64,000 bases of DNA from JBFFMO01 sp041390025 (GCA_041390025.1 JAWKQR010000011.1:62001-126000), one strand, 5' to 3'; positions 51,884 through 62,022 are shown, counted from the stretch's first letter. Numbers and translations: made by a program. Notes: generated by a model from the letters alone, not told the origin.

Positions 51884-54800
51884 CAGTGAATATGACCAAA
51901 GCTCTCGAACAGCATGCGAAGGTCGTTGCTCTTTTCGCCTTTTTGGCGTGCGAGCGGGTTCGCGTGCCGATGCGGTACCGGGGACGCGCCAGTCTTGAGG
52001 CGCCGTGTGTTGAAGCGCTGGATCGACTCAAGGTCGGTCAAGCCAGCTGGCAAGTATTGGCCTTCTTGGCAACGGTAAACCGGTGGATTGGGGGGCGTGA
52101 AGGTCCCGTCTCCGTCGGCGATCACCCAGATTGGGTTGGTGAAGGCAAATGCTGTCAACGGGAAGACCAACGACGGCTCTAACCCAACGACACCTCCGCC
52201 AAATCCGAACGCACCTGCCAAGCTTCCGATCACCGCGTCGAAGTTAAACGGCGGGATGTCTTGAGGAGTGAGCACGGGGAACATGTTGGTATCGCCTTCA
52301 ACCTCGAGCACAAACCACGTGTCCTTGGCGACGGTGGTCTTGAACTCGGCCTCGTAAACGCCGTTTGTCAGCGTGAATGGCACCCAACCCCAAGCGTCCT
52401 CCGTCTGATTGGGAAGACCTCGCAGCGTCTCACCGTTGGCCACGATTCGGAGGCGATCCGCACCCACCCACTCGGCTGCCCGAACTGTGACGTTGATGGT
52501 CACCTCACCGCTGGCCACGACGTCGCTGCCGAGCGGCTCTCCGTTGATCGTCATGTTGATGAACGGGCCGTTGGTCACGATGTTGTGGTGTTGAAGCACG
52601 TTCTGAACAAAGTTCTTCTCGTCGAGGTTGGTGGGTGAGTCCGTGCCCACGAACGTGAAGTTCCGCGGGTAACCGCCCTCGTCGATGCGTGATTTGTGCG
52701 TGTCCGAGTTCCCCGTGGCCGTGTACTTGCGGTACGAGCCATCAGGTCGCGCGTAGTTCAACAGGTTGTAATAATCGTCGAGCCCACCTGGGTAGACGAC
52801 GTCGTCGCCGTCGCACAGGATCGTGTCTTTCTCGGGAATCCGAGCAAAGACCCACGCGTCCACGCCGGCCTCGATCTCAACGTCTGTGAGTGCGTCGATC
52901 TCGGCGGCTGACTTGTCGGGGAACACTTCTGCGAGGAACGTAGGTTTGTAGGCCCCAGCGGCGGTCTTTTGGTCGGTCGTCAGCTGTTCACGCAGGCCAG
53001 CGAACACGGTGGCAGGCAGCGCGTCCGGCGTCCCGGCCGCCGCACTCTTGTCGAAAGGCATGCGGAAGTGGCGCAGCTCCTCAAGGTGCTTGCCGTTAAA
53101 CACTTCGATCGCGTCAAAGTCCCAAGAGAACGTTGATTTGTAAGCTTTTTGTCCGGTCGACGTGACGGTTTCCTCGATGAACGCGGGTCCTGTCGGGGAG
53201 GTCAGCGTGGTGATGGGGCCCGGAGTGGTGTTGATGGCGAGGTCAACGGTCGACGAGAACGGGTCCATGTTGTGCTGGTAGAAGTAGCCCAAGATCGGCG
53301 TTCGCGGGTGATTGACCTGCACAACGTTTCCGTACTCAGGCGCCATGTCTTTGAGCGTCGCAAAGATGGTCGCAGGCGGCACGTCCTGCCATTTGATGGA
53401 CCCGCGGGACATCGAGTCGATCTCGCGTGTCACGGGGAACGCGTTGAAGTGGCCCGCCTCGAACGTCGTGAGTTCAAGCCCCACAATCGATGACATCCAT
53501 GGCGTCATCCCTTCATGCTCGATGAAGGGTCGGTAGTCGGTGACATAGTTGTGGTCCGTCGAAACCGCGATTTCCACACCTTCCCAGCGAGCGTTCGGAT
53601 GCGTTTGCCGTTGTCGAGCCCCGAGTCAATCGATCCAGCCGCGTGGATGTGGAAGTCGCCGCTGAGATAGCCCGTGGTATCCACCGAGCGTTTCAGCACC
53701 GCTTGCACACGCTCGATCTTGCCGGCCCGGAGGTCGATGGGGGCTTCGAAAAGGTCATACTCGGGTCCTCGGCTGACCACGACCGTGTATTTGCCTGGTC
53801 GCGCGTGAAGATTGATGCGTCCCTGTGAATCACCGTACGCGGTGTCCTCGACAAACTTTCGCGTCTGCGGATCTTCGGTGTCGGGGACCAAATCTGTTGG
53901 TCGCCACGGTTCGCCTGCGCGCAGGTCGAACAAAAAGCGTCGGTACTCGGTGTCAGGCACGAGGTCATGGACGCCCACCAGCGTGACCTTCGCCGGAAGG
54001 GGCACACCGTCAGCGTCTGTGACATTGACCTGAACCTCACCCCCTGAGCTTGCGACCAAGTTTACGAACGGCGTCTGCCCACTGACCGCCACGGGCGTGA
54101 GGGCTCCAAGCGGTCGGCCGGGTCCCTTCGAGCGGAAGCAGTACTGACCGTCCGCCAACTTCAGGTCAAAAAAGCCGTCGCCGTTGACGAAAACTTGATT
54201 CACGATCGTCGACTCAGCGCACGAGGCGTCCCGCGCGGTGTAAATGAGCACCTCGTTGCCTATCCCGACAGGCTGCCGGGTGACCTCGTCAAACAGGCGA
54301 CCCTGTACCGTGGGCGCCTTGATGCCGCGGATGCGGTAAAGCTCTTCATAGATGCTCGCAACGTCCCCATCACCGATGATGAAGTAGTTCGTGAACGTGT
54401 AGGAGCTTGGCATGGTCTCGCGGTCAGCCTCGCAATTGGCTTTCTGAGCCGCCGAGAGCGACTCGCCGCAGGCGACGGGCGAGAGTTTTGTGGGCACCTG
54501 AGACGAGAAAACCCCTCCGAATCCGCTGGCGTAAAACAAGAACAACATGTCGTCGTCTTGGGCGCGACCGTCGTACAGGCCGTCCTTGTCGCGCTGAAAA
54601 ACGAAGTTGTTTTCAGGGTCTGCAACCGTTGCAAAACCGTAGTTGACACCCAGATTTGTGGACGAGGCCACGATGTTGGTCAGAAGCCCGGGGAAGCCGG
54701 GCAGGGGGACCGCCGTTTGGTAAGCATCGTCGAGGCCAAACCTCAAGTCGTAACCCACACCGGGCACGAAAATGCTGCTAAGCGCGCCAAACCCGAGCAC

Positions 54801-55511
54801 GTGGCCCGTTGGGATGCGAAATCCGTCAAGCTGCAGCCCGATTGCACCCGCCAGCAATGCCGTAATCGACGACGAAGGGAACTCTAGGGTCTGTCCGGCA
54901 ATGTTGGTCAGCGAACTTTCGATGCGGATGTGTCGGGCGCCGGGTTCCAGAATGTACCGCGTCGCAAACTCGATCTGCGGCTCACCGTCCGAATTTGCGG
55001 GCGTGCCTTTGAGCAGATCCGGAAAATTCACGGCGTAACTGTTGAGCATGATCTGATTGAGGTAACGCAACATCGTGATGAACTCGCCACCACGCCCCTT
55101 GACCTCGATGATCGCGGCTTTTCCGTCCTTTCCGTCGTTGATCACATTGATCGCCTCTGGGTCGATCATCTCGAGGAAGAACACCGGAAACAGCTCGCCG
55201 AATGTGTCTCGGCCGTTGCCGCCCAGTCCATCACCTTGCTGGTCGTACCGTTTCAGATCGGCGTCAATGAGCGAGCCGCCGAAGATCCCCGACCCGCGGT
55301 TGTAAGTGAGATCTTGGATCACGACGCGCACTTGGTCGTTTTCCAGCAAGTAGTCGCCCACCTCACCAAGGGCGGTGGGACCCCCAATCAGCTGGGTGCG
55401 ATCCGCGACGCGCTGGGCGCGTGAGACCGTTTCGGGCGACTTATCACACGACACGGCTGAGGCCAGCACAACAGCGGCGGAAAGTAGGGTCAGGAGTTGG
55501 CGTTTCATCAT
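51883..55511 (-). CDS. CehA/McbA-family PHP-type metallohydrolase (one frameshift)
   Basis: A protein of about 1209 residues. A signal peptide with a possible lipobox (V-L-A-S-A-V-S-C-D) starts at ATG 55511. The first 500 residues are an exported beta-rich domain, then carboxypeptidase-regulatory-like repeats (V-P-L-P-A-K-V-T-L-V-G). The PHP metal site is split by a frame change at 53575: G-D-F-H-I-H-A-A-G in the first piece, S-T-D-H-N-Y, V-N-H-P-R and N-S-D-T-H in the second. One extra G in the GGG run restores A-G-E-G-V-E-I-A-V-S-T-D-H. Members such as CehA hydrolyse carbamate esters; the substrate here is unknown. Adjacent to a porin one base upstream. Confidence 0.83.
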
Positions 55512-55512
55512 G

Positions 55513-56876
55513 TCACCACATCAACTGCAGCAGGGCGTCCAATCGGTCGTTGTCGAGCTCGATCGCCTTGCCCTCATTGGTGATCGTGTAGTTGACCATC
55601 ACACGAATCGGGTACTTCGGATTGTAGTTCAAACCCACGGTGTAATACGTGCGATCGTCCTCTTCGAAGATCAGGTTGTTGCCCTGACCGGACGTCGACG
55701 AGGACGGATCGTAGGAAGCGTAGCGAAACGTTGGTTGAATTCCAAAGAACGGCTCTTGGTATGCGATTGAGGCCTGGTAGCCCAACGCCGTGACTTCGGG
55801 CTGCACCGCGAGCGAATCGTAGGTGTACTTCGTCGAGATAACACTTCCGAGCAGTGTGACGCCCGCCGCCTGAACCGTCACGTCGGCGGTCCAGCCAAAT
55901 GCGTCGCGGTCGATCTGATCGGCCGCTTCGGGGCGCAGGGTTTCTTTGTTGGTGAAGCCTGCTCCACCAATGCGCGCCAGCTTGCCGTACATCAATTCAA
56001 GTCGGCCGTAGAGTGCCAAGCTCTGGTTGTCGTTGAGCGCAAGATTGGCGGGGCTGCCGTTGGTTGCGGCCAACGCATATCGCGCGCCAAAACCATCCTC
56101 GCCAGCAAAGAAGATCGGGTCGGCATCAAGCATGGCACCGGCCTCGCGATCACGCGACAGCCCCTGAACGTTAAAGCCATCCACACCACCCACGCCAATA
56201 CTCGCCACGGAGTTCTGGATGAAGAGTTGTTCGGCCCGTGAGTAGGCCTCTTCGGCGTCGAAGGGGGCTTGAACTGGCCTGCGGTCACGCGCACGTACTC
56301 CACAGGTTTCCACCAAACGACGGCGTCGCGTAACCGCGTATCAACTTCGGATACTGGGCGAACCGAACCGCTGATGTCGCGATCAACGGCCCCATCAAAC
56401 TGAATCCGGAAGCCCATGGCCTTTCGCATGTCGCCCGAGATTGACAGGCGTGCATTGGCGAGGACGAATCCGTCGTTACGCCCGTAAAGATCGTTGTCCG
56501 GGTCGTCTTGAATCCATGTGTAGCCCGTTCGGATGTAACCGCCGACTTTCAGACGCCATTGGAAGCGGTTCTCGAAGTCCTTCAAGCCCGCGTTCCACGC
56601 GTTGCTCACATCCGCCGACGCGGGTGTTTCGACGGTTGGGTTTGGAAGCTCGGGGACAAGCGCTTCGACGGTCTGTTCACCTGTCGGTGCGGGTTCCGCA
56701 TCAACCTGCGCGGCATCGTCTTGAACGGTCACCTCGGGCGTGGCGACCTGGGTTGTATCGGGTGTCGTTGTTGTCGGGGGCGTCGCTTCCTCGGTTGGAC
56801 CCTCTTGGGCCGCCGCGGTGGACGAGAAAGCGAGCAGGGCGATACACGTCGCCGCGTGTTTGCGAATCCGCATCAT
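55513..56876 (-). CDS. OprO/OprP-like outer membrane porin (one frameshift)
   Basis: About 454 residues. ATG 56876 has GAGG six bases upstream. A signal peptide ends S-T-A-A-A-Q. A Thr/Pro/Glu-rich linker follows, then a beta-barrel typical of phosphate-selective porins: W-R-L-K-V-G-G-Y-I-R-T-G-Y and G-F-R-I-Q-F-D-G-A-V, with V-T-A-G-Q-F-K at the frame break. At 56265 the frame shifts; one added base gives F-K-A-P-F-D-A-E-E-A-Y. The end L-Q-L-M-W is a normal outer-membrane terminus. One base separates it from the metallohydrolase start, so they form an operon and the porin may feed its substrate. Confidence 0.8.
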
Positions 56877-56951
56877 GACAGAACCTCTAAGCAGTTGAAC
56901 TGCTCAGCGGTATACACGACAGGAATGCCCCCGAAAAGGCTAGGCGTAGGC

Positions 56952-57069
56952 AAAAAAAAGACTCGGCCCCGAAGTGGCCAGCACACACCACATCGCACGG
57001 TCCGCTGCTCCCTCCCGGGCCTGACGGGGTGCCGTACTAATGGTCGCACTGGCCACTTCGAGGCCGAGT
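56952..57069 (-). ncRNA. ffs: Small SRP RNA (4.5S)
   Basis: On the minus strand the RNA folds as a long hairpin. The outer stem ACTCGGCCTCGAAGTGGCCAG pairs with CTGGCCACTTCGGGGCCGAGT. The conserved Ffh-binding region CAGGCCCGG with GGGAGCAGC at the tip is intact. A T-run follows as terminator. It is the RNA part of the signal recognition particle that targets nascent membrane proteins. It lies in the tRNA/tadA cluster. Confidence 0.93.
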
Positions 57070-57072
57070 AAG

Positions 57073-57160
57073 CGGAGAGGAGGGATTCGAACCCTCGGTA
57101 CGGTGTGACCCGTACACACGGATTCCAGCCGTGCGCCTTCAGCCACTCGGCCACCTCCCC
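57073..57160 (-). tRNA. tRNA-Ser (anticodon GGA)
   Basis: An 88-base class II tRNA with the long variable arm typical of Ser. Acceptor stem GGGGAGG / CCTCTCC, anticodon stem CACGG / CCGTG with loop CTGGAAT. Discriminator G, no CCA encoded. The structure is complete. Confidence 0.95.
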
Positions 57161-57226
57161 GCAGATGCTCTCGCAGGAGAGCTATTCAGAAGCAACCAGC
57201 ACGCGGGTTCGCTCGGTTGCAATTTA

Positions 57227-57312
57227 AGGAGGGTGGGATTCGAACCCACGTTACGGGGTTACCGTAAATCTGATTTCGAATCAGACGCCTTCGACCGCTC
57301 GGCCATCCCTCC
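57227..57312 (-). tRNA. tRNA-Ser (anticodon CGA), 3' acceptor strand two bases short
   Basis: Class II tRNA with long variable arm; anticodon loop TTCGAAA in a TCTGA / TCAGA-type stem gives CGA. The 5' acceptor strand is GGAGGGA, but after the T-arm (GTGGG TTCGAAT CCCAC) only CCTCC follows, where TCCCTCC would be needed. Two bases seem to be missing from the 3' acceptor strand, and the expected discriminator G is absent. A sequencing error is the simplest cause. Confidence 0.85.
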
Positions 57313-57313
57313 A

Positions 57314-57787
57314 CTATCCTGGCTTTTTCACTCGCCCCAACCGAATCGAGCGAAAAAACTCAGACAAGATTTCACCACACTCGTCGGCGAGGACTCCCTC
57401 GACGACTTCCACGCGATGGTTCAAACGTTCATCCTCAAGCAGGGTGAACAGCGAACGCACCGCACCGGCTTTCGGGTCTCTTGCACCAAACACGACCCGA
57501 TCGAGTCGCGCATTCACCATGGTCCCAGCACACATGGGGCAGGGTTCCAAGGTGACGTAGGTGGTGCAATCCACCAGCCGCCAGCTCTGAAGAGTCTGAG
57601 CGGCATCTCTCATGGCGAGAAGCTCCGCGTGAGCGGTTGGGTCTTTCGACGTCTCGCGTCGGTTAAAACCCGAACCGACGACTTCCCTTCATGAACCACA
57701 ACAGCACCGACGGGGACTTCCCAGCTGTGCTGCGTGTTGCGCCTGTAACAGCGCGAGTTCCATGAATTTGTAGTCGTCTTCGGCCAT
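57314..57787 (-). CDS. tadA: tRNA-specific adenosine deaminase (two frameshifts)
   Basis: Pieces in three frames give one TadA of about 158 residues: M-A-E-D-D-Y-K-F-M-E-L-A-L-L-Q-A-Q, then E-V-P-V-G-A-V-V-V-H-E-G-K, then V-V-G-S-G-F-N-R-R-E, the zinc/proton-shuttle site T-A-H-A-E-L-L-A-M, and P-C-P-M-C-A-G. The enzyme deaminates A34 of tRNA-Arg(ACG) to inosine, which is essential. The frame breaks near 57720 (a G run) and near 57675. The full sequence reads well when these are corrected, so true loss is unlikely. The substrate tRNA is encoded 35 bases upstream on the same strand. Confidence 0.85.
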
Positions 57788-57821
57788 GATTCGCCGGACA
57801 AAACCACCGAGGTGGTCTTAA

Positions 57822-57895
57822 TGCACTCGAGAAGGCTCGAACTTCTAACCTACGGTTCCGTAGACCGTTGCTCTATCCAATTGAGCTACGAGTGC
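57822..57895 (-). tRNA. tRNA-Arg (anticodon ACG)
   Basis: A complete 74-base cloverleaf. Acceptor GCACTCG / CGAGTGC, discriminator A. The anticodon stem ACGGT / ACCGT with loop CTACGGA gives ACG, read as ICG after deamination by TadA, whose gene is the next one. No CCA is encoded. Confidence 0.95.
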
Positions 57896-57969
57896 AAGGG
57901 TTGGGCTATGTAGCATCGAGATTTTTGTCTCGCAAGAGGTTTTTTTCCTCATTGCTACCGCTTTTCCCA

Positions 57970-58057
57970 CGGAGAGCAGGGATTCGAACCCTGGATACAG
58001 TTTGACCCGTATACTCCCTTAGCAGGGGAGCGCCTTCAGCCACTCGGCCACTTCTCC
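57970..58057 (-). tRNA. tRNA-Ser (anticodon GCT), acceptor one base short
   Basis: Class II tRNA with long variable arm; anticodon stem CTCCC / GGGAG with loop CTGCTAA gives GCT. The 5' acceptor strand is GGAGAAG, but the 3' strand reads CTCTCC instead of CTTCTCC, one T short of a full stem. The discriminator is G. The missing base is in a two-base run, as in the broken neighbouring genes. Confidence 0.88.
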
Positions 58058-58101
58058 ATTCACATCCAACTGTCAAAGAGTGGGTCTGAAAACCCACCTC
58101 A

Positions 58102-58185
58102 CGGAGGGGGTGGGATTCGAACCCACGGAGGGGTTACCTCGCTGGTTTTCAAGACCAGTGCCATCAACCACTCGGCCACCCCTCC
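58102..58185 (-). tRNA. tRNA-Ser (anticodon TGA)
   Basis: A complete class II tRNA. Acceptor GGAGGGG / CCCCTCC, anticodon stem CTGGT / ACCAG with loop CTTGAAA gives TGA. Discriminator G, no CCA encoded. It lies 74 bases downstream of thrS. Confidence 0.95.
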
Positions 58186-58259
58186 TCGGCGCACAACGCC
58201 GCGGGAAGAGGGAGGTTACTCATGGGACCAGATTAGTCAAGCCGCCTGTTCCCAAAAAA

Positions 58260-60079
58260 TCAGTAACCTCGCTCGGCCATCTCCGTTGCTTCCTCATCTT
58301 CTTCGACTTCTGCCAATTCAGATTTGAAGACTTTCACATCGAGGGCGCGGGTTTGGATGCGCTCGACGATCTCGTCGATGAGCTGTTGTGCCGGCATCAC
58401 ACCACGTTGCCCGTCCGTATAAGACCGCACCGCGACCGAGCCAGCTTCGGCTTCTTTTCCGCCGACCACCAACATGTATGGGATCTTGCGTGTCTCGGCC
58501 TCGCGGATCTTGTAACCCGTCTTTCGCTGCGGTCGTCGACCTCGACACGCACGCCCTGAGCCTTGAGCTTCGCTGCAAGCTCCCACGCATAGTCGTTTTG
58601 ATCGTCGGTGATCGGCAAGATGATGGCCTGCGTTGGTGCAAGCCACGTGGGGAACGCACCGGCGAAGTGCTCCAACAAGATCGCGTAAAATCGTTCGAGA
58701 GACCCGGCGATCGCGCGGTGGATCACGACGGGCGTACGTTCCGTGTTGTCGGCGGCTGCGTAGGTCAGTTCGAATCGCAGCGGGAGCTGGAAGTCCAGCT
58801 GGATCGTCGCGCATTGCCATGACCGACCGAGGCAATCACGCAATTGAATGTCGATCTTAGGCCCGTAGAAGGCACCGTCGCCTTCATTGAGCCGGTAGGT
58901 CTTGCCATTGGCTTCAACCGCAGCCTTGAGGGCGGCCTCGGCCCGATCCCACAGCTCGGGCTCACCCATGAAGGACTCGGGACGCGTCGCGACGTCGATG
59001 TCGTATTCCAAACCGAGCATCTGGTAGGTCTCGTCGATCATGCCAATGAGGTTGCTGATCTCGGCTTGGATCTGCTCCTCCATGACAAATATGTGCGCGT
59101 CGTCCTGACAGAACTGACGCACACGTGTCGCGCCTGACAGTGCGCCCTGAAGTTCGTTGCGGTGCAGGAGTCCGAACTCCGCGACGCGCAGCGGCAGTTC
59201 ACGGTACGAGCGACGCTTGCTCTTGAAGTAGAGCATCGTGTCGGGGCAGTTCATGGGCTTGAGGCAGTACGTCTGCTCGTGCGCGTGCACGATGAACATG
59301 TTCTCTTGGTAGTGTCCCCAGTGCCCCGACGTCTCGAAGAGTTCTTTGTTGTACAACACGGGGTTGCAGATCTCTTCGTAGCCGTTGCGTGCCTCCAGCT
59401 CACGGTAATAATCCTGCAGTGCACGGTAGCTTGCCCAGCCAAGCGGGCGCCAAAAGATCGAGCCTGGGGCGAGGCGGTCGAAGCCAAACAGCTCGAGCTC
59501 TTTGGCCAGCTTACGATGGTCGCGGCGCTTGGCTTCTTCCAGCAGATGCAGGTGGTTTGCCAGCTCGTCCTTGGATTGCCACGCGGTGCCGTAGACACGC
59601 TGAAGCATCGGCTTGTTCTCGTCACCACGCCAGTATGCGCCAGCGACCTTGAGCAGCTTAAAGTTTTTGCACTTCTTGGTGTAGTTGACGTGAGGGCCCG
59701 CACACAGGTCCGTAAATGGACCGTTCTTGTAGATCGACACGGTGTCGCCGGCGATCCCGTCGATGAGCTCAAGCTTGTAAGGTTGGTCAGCGAAGAACTC
59801 CCGGGCCTGATCCTTTGGCCATTCCTCGTTGATAAACTTTTGATTGCCCTCGACCACCGCAGCCATGCGTGCTTCGATCTCCTCGAAGTCCTCCGTGCTC
59901 AGTGGCCGAGGCAGCTCGAAGTCGTAGTAGAAGCCGTCCTTGATCGGTGGGCCGATCGCGAACTTGGCTTCGGGAAACATCTCTTGAATGGCGGTGGCGA
60001 GGATGTGCGAGCACGAGTGCCGCACACGGTAAAGTTGTTCCGCTTTGCTCAATTCGCCAGCTGGGGCTGCTTCAGACAT
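58260..60079 (-). CDS. thrS: Threonyl-tRNA synthetase, lacking the TGS domain (one frameshift)
   Basis: About 606 residues. ATG 60079 has GGGAGA seven bases upstream. The protein starts directly with the editing domain (H-S-C-S-H-I-L-A, later L-C-A-G-P-H-V), so the N-terminal TGS domain of most bacterial ThrRS is absent. The class II core has M-N-C-P-D (zinc Cys), F-G-L-L-H-R-N-E (motif 2), and the anticodon domain A-I-I-L-P-I-T-D-D. At 58528 the frame breaks: D-D-R-S-E is followed by wrong text, but one more A in the A-run gives K-T-G-Y-K-I-R-E-A-E and the normal C-terminus, with an unusual acidic tail E-V-E-E-D-E-E-A-T. The gene is essential, so the break is likely an error. Confidence 0.92.
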
Positions 60080-60161
60080 CGTCGTCTCCCTTGTTCGTGA
60101 CACACGCGTGCCCACACGTCGCATCCGACGCCAACACAAGGCCACGTCGGTGCGAAGCTAT

Positions 60162-61130
60162 TTACTTGGTAGTCTCGGCGGATTCCAGTGCGGAATCGAT
60201 CGCGGCGCTGATTGCCTCCACGCTGCGCTCGCCTTGGTAGCGAACTCCGTTGAGGAAAATGGTCGGCGTTCCGGTTAGGTTCGCTTTCTCGCCCTCCGCG
60301 CGGTCAGCTTCCACGCGCCCGATGGTCTCGGGGTTGACCATGTCCTTTTTGAACTTTTCAAAGTTCAACCCGATTTGGCGGGCGAAGGAGTCGATCTTTT
60401 CTTTCGAGAGCGTCATCTGATTCTCGAAAATCAGGTCGTGCATCGGCCAGAATTTGCCTTGATTGTGCGCCGCGACGGCCGCCTCGGCGGCGTAACGCGC
60501 TTCGGGGTGTGCACCGAGTGGGAAGTGTTTGTAGTACACGGCGATCTTGCTGCCGTATTTCTCTTCGATTTCCGAGAACACCTTTCCAGCCTCGCGGCAG
60601 TGCGGACATTGGAAGTCGGCGAACTCCACAAAGACCACCTTCGCGTTTGGAGAGCCACGGAAAGGCGCCGATTTGAGGTCAAACTCGTAAGTTTTTTTCG
60701 ACTCTTCGATGAAGTCAGCGACCTGTCCCATCACGTCGGATTGGGTCAGTCCTTGTTTGATCCCCATCGCGACGATGGTCGCGACCTGTTCGGCCGACGA
60801 ACAACGCGCTTTCTCGTTCTGAAGGCAATCGTGAAGGCTTGAGGCTGAGCTTGGACATGGACAAAGCTCGGCTTTGGCGATGTCCACAAAGCGTGTTCGC
60901 TCGGTGGCGTTGAGCACACCGAAGTTGAAGCCCGGGTAGATGTCTGGGCCAGGCGCGTTGGGATCCTCGGCGGCCTGTGCAGCGGGCTTGGGCTCGCCGT
61001 TCGTGGCGCCAACCGCCTGAGCGCTTGCCTGAGTTTTTGCGTCCGCGCTCGTGGCGTCGGAATTTGACCCCTTGCACCCCAACGATGCAACGACCACAAG
61101 CGTCGCAAACCAAACCATCATTCGCTTCAT
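60162..61130 (-). CDS. DsbA-like thioredoxin-fold lipoprotein
   Basis: A 322-residue envelope protein. ATG 61130 has GAGGAAG upstream; the lipobox is V-A-S-L-G-C. An Ala/Thr-rich linker is followed by a Cys-rich segment (L-C-P-C-P-S-S and D-C-L-Q, R-C-S-S). The C-terminal DsbA/DsbG-like thioredoxin domain has active site F-A-D-F-Q-C-P-H-C and the cis-Pro loop T-G-T-P-T-I-F-L-N-G. It should form or isomerise disulfides in exported proteins, of which the region encodes several Cys-rich ones. It lies downstream of a promoter region shared with the divergent CxxCH lipoprotein gene. Confidence 0.87.
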   Translation of the reverse strand: MKRMMVWFATLVVVASLGCKGSNSDATSADAKTQASAQAVGATNGEPKPAAQAAEDPNAPGPDIYPGFNFGVLNATERTRFVDIAKAELCPCPSSASSLHDCLQNEKARCSSAEQVATIVAMGIKQGLTQSDVMGQVADFIEESKKTYEFDLKSAPFRGSPNAKVVFVEFADFQCPHCREAGKVFSEIEEKYGSKIAVYYKHFPLGAHPEARYAAEAAVAAHNQGKFWPMHDLIFENQMTLSKEKIDSFARQIGLNFEKFKKDMVNPETIGRVEADRAEGEKANLTGTPTIFLNGVRYQGERSVEAISAAIDSALESAETTK

Positions 61131-61257
61131 GAAATCTTCCTCAAATTCTGTGCGGCTTACACATGCCCACAGGGTGCGCTATTCAATGTCAGTCGTCTCG
61201 ATCCGTCAAGGGCACACCGGACTTCTCATTGGAGGTCGCGCGACGTAGAGTCGGTGC

Positions 61258-62022
61258 ATGAGAAAAGTCGCGGCAATGTTGGTCCTGATGCAACTGGGTT
61301 GCGGTTCGATCGAAACCGAACCGCGCCTTGACGCGAACGGGACCCCGATTCCCGAACCTCCAGCCGGCGAAGACTGGTTGGTCGTTCGTTCAATGGCGCC
61401 AGACGGCGATGTTATTCCCGGCCGCCCCGAGCTCATCATCACACTGAGCGATTATGTATCGCCGCAATCGCTCTTGGGTTTTGATGCGGTCGTGCTGACG
61501 TCTGGGGGCAAGCGGATGGGTGGGCTTGTGACCTGGTCCAACGCGGAGAAGGCGCTCAGATGGCGCCCGAATGGGACGCTGATCGATGGCCTCGACTACA
61601 CGTTGCAGCTCAACGATTCACGGCTGCAATCGGTGGTTGGATCGCCGCTGTTTCCGCCGTTGCGACGGACATGGCGAGTCGACACGTCGCTCCCCAACGC
61701 CCCAGAGGGGACCGTGGAACATGTGCGGTACGCAGACGTTGAGAGGCTGCTTGACCGTCAGTGCTGGAGCTGCCATCAGGACCCGCAATGGCGTCTCAAT
61801 CCGCTGACGCGCACATCGATGGTCGGACAGCGCGCGGCCGAAGTGGAAACGTTTCTGGTCGTCCCGTTTGCGCCAAGTGAGTCCTACTTGCTTCAGAAGG
61901 TGTTGCCCGACCACCCGTTGATCCGGTGGGACCAACAACCTCCGGCGTGGTCAGGTGCGGCGCCGCTCACGACGGCTCAAATTCAATTGATCGAGCAGTG
62001 GATTGCGCAGGGCGCGCTCTAG
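61258..62022 (+). CDS. Lipoprotein with a heme-binding CxxCH motif
   Basis: A 254-residue protein. The short lipoprotein signal ends L-M-Q-L-G-C. An N-terminal Ig-like domain of about 110 residues is followed by a single C-W-S-C-H motif (about 165) in the style of planctomycete-type cytochrome c domains. The end L-T-T-A-Q-I-Q-L-I-E-Q-W-I-A-Q-G-A is typical of those domains. It could carry one c-type heme; a second axial ligand is not obvious. The stop shares CTAG with the convergent MATE gene. Confidence 0.75.
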   Translation: MRKVAAMLVLMQLGCGSIETEPRLDANGTPIPEPPAGEDWLVVRSMAPDGDVIPGRPELIITLSDYVSPQSLLGFDAVVLTSGGKRMGGLVTWSNAEKALRWRPNGTLIDGLDYTLQLNDSRLQSVVGSPLFPPLRRTWRVDTSLPNAPEGTVEHVRYADVERLLDRQCWSCHQDPQWRLNPLTRTSMVGQRAAEVETFLVVPFAPSESYLLQKVLPDHPLIRWDQQPPAWSGAAPLTTAQIQLIEQWIAQGAL

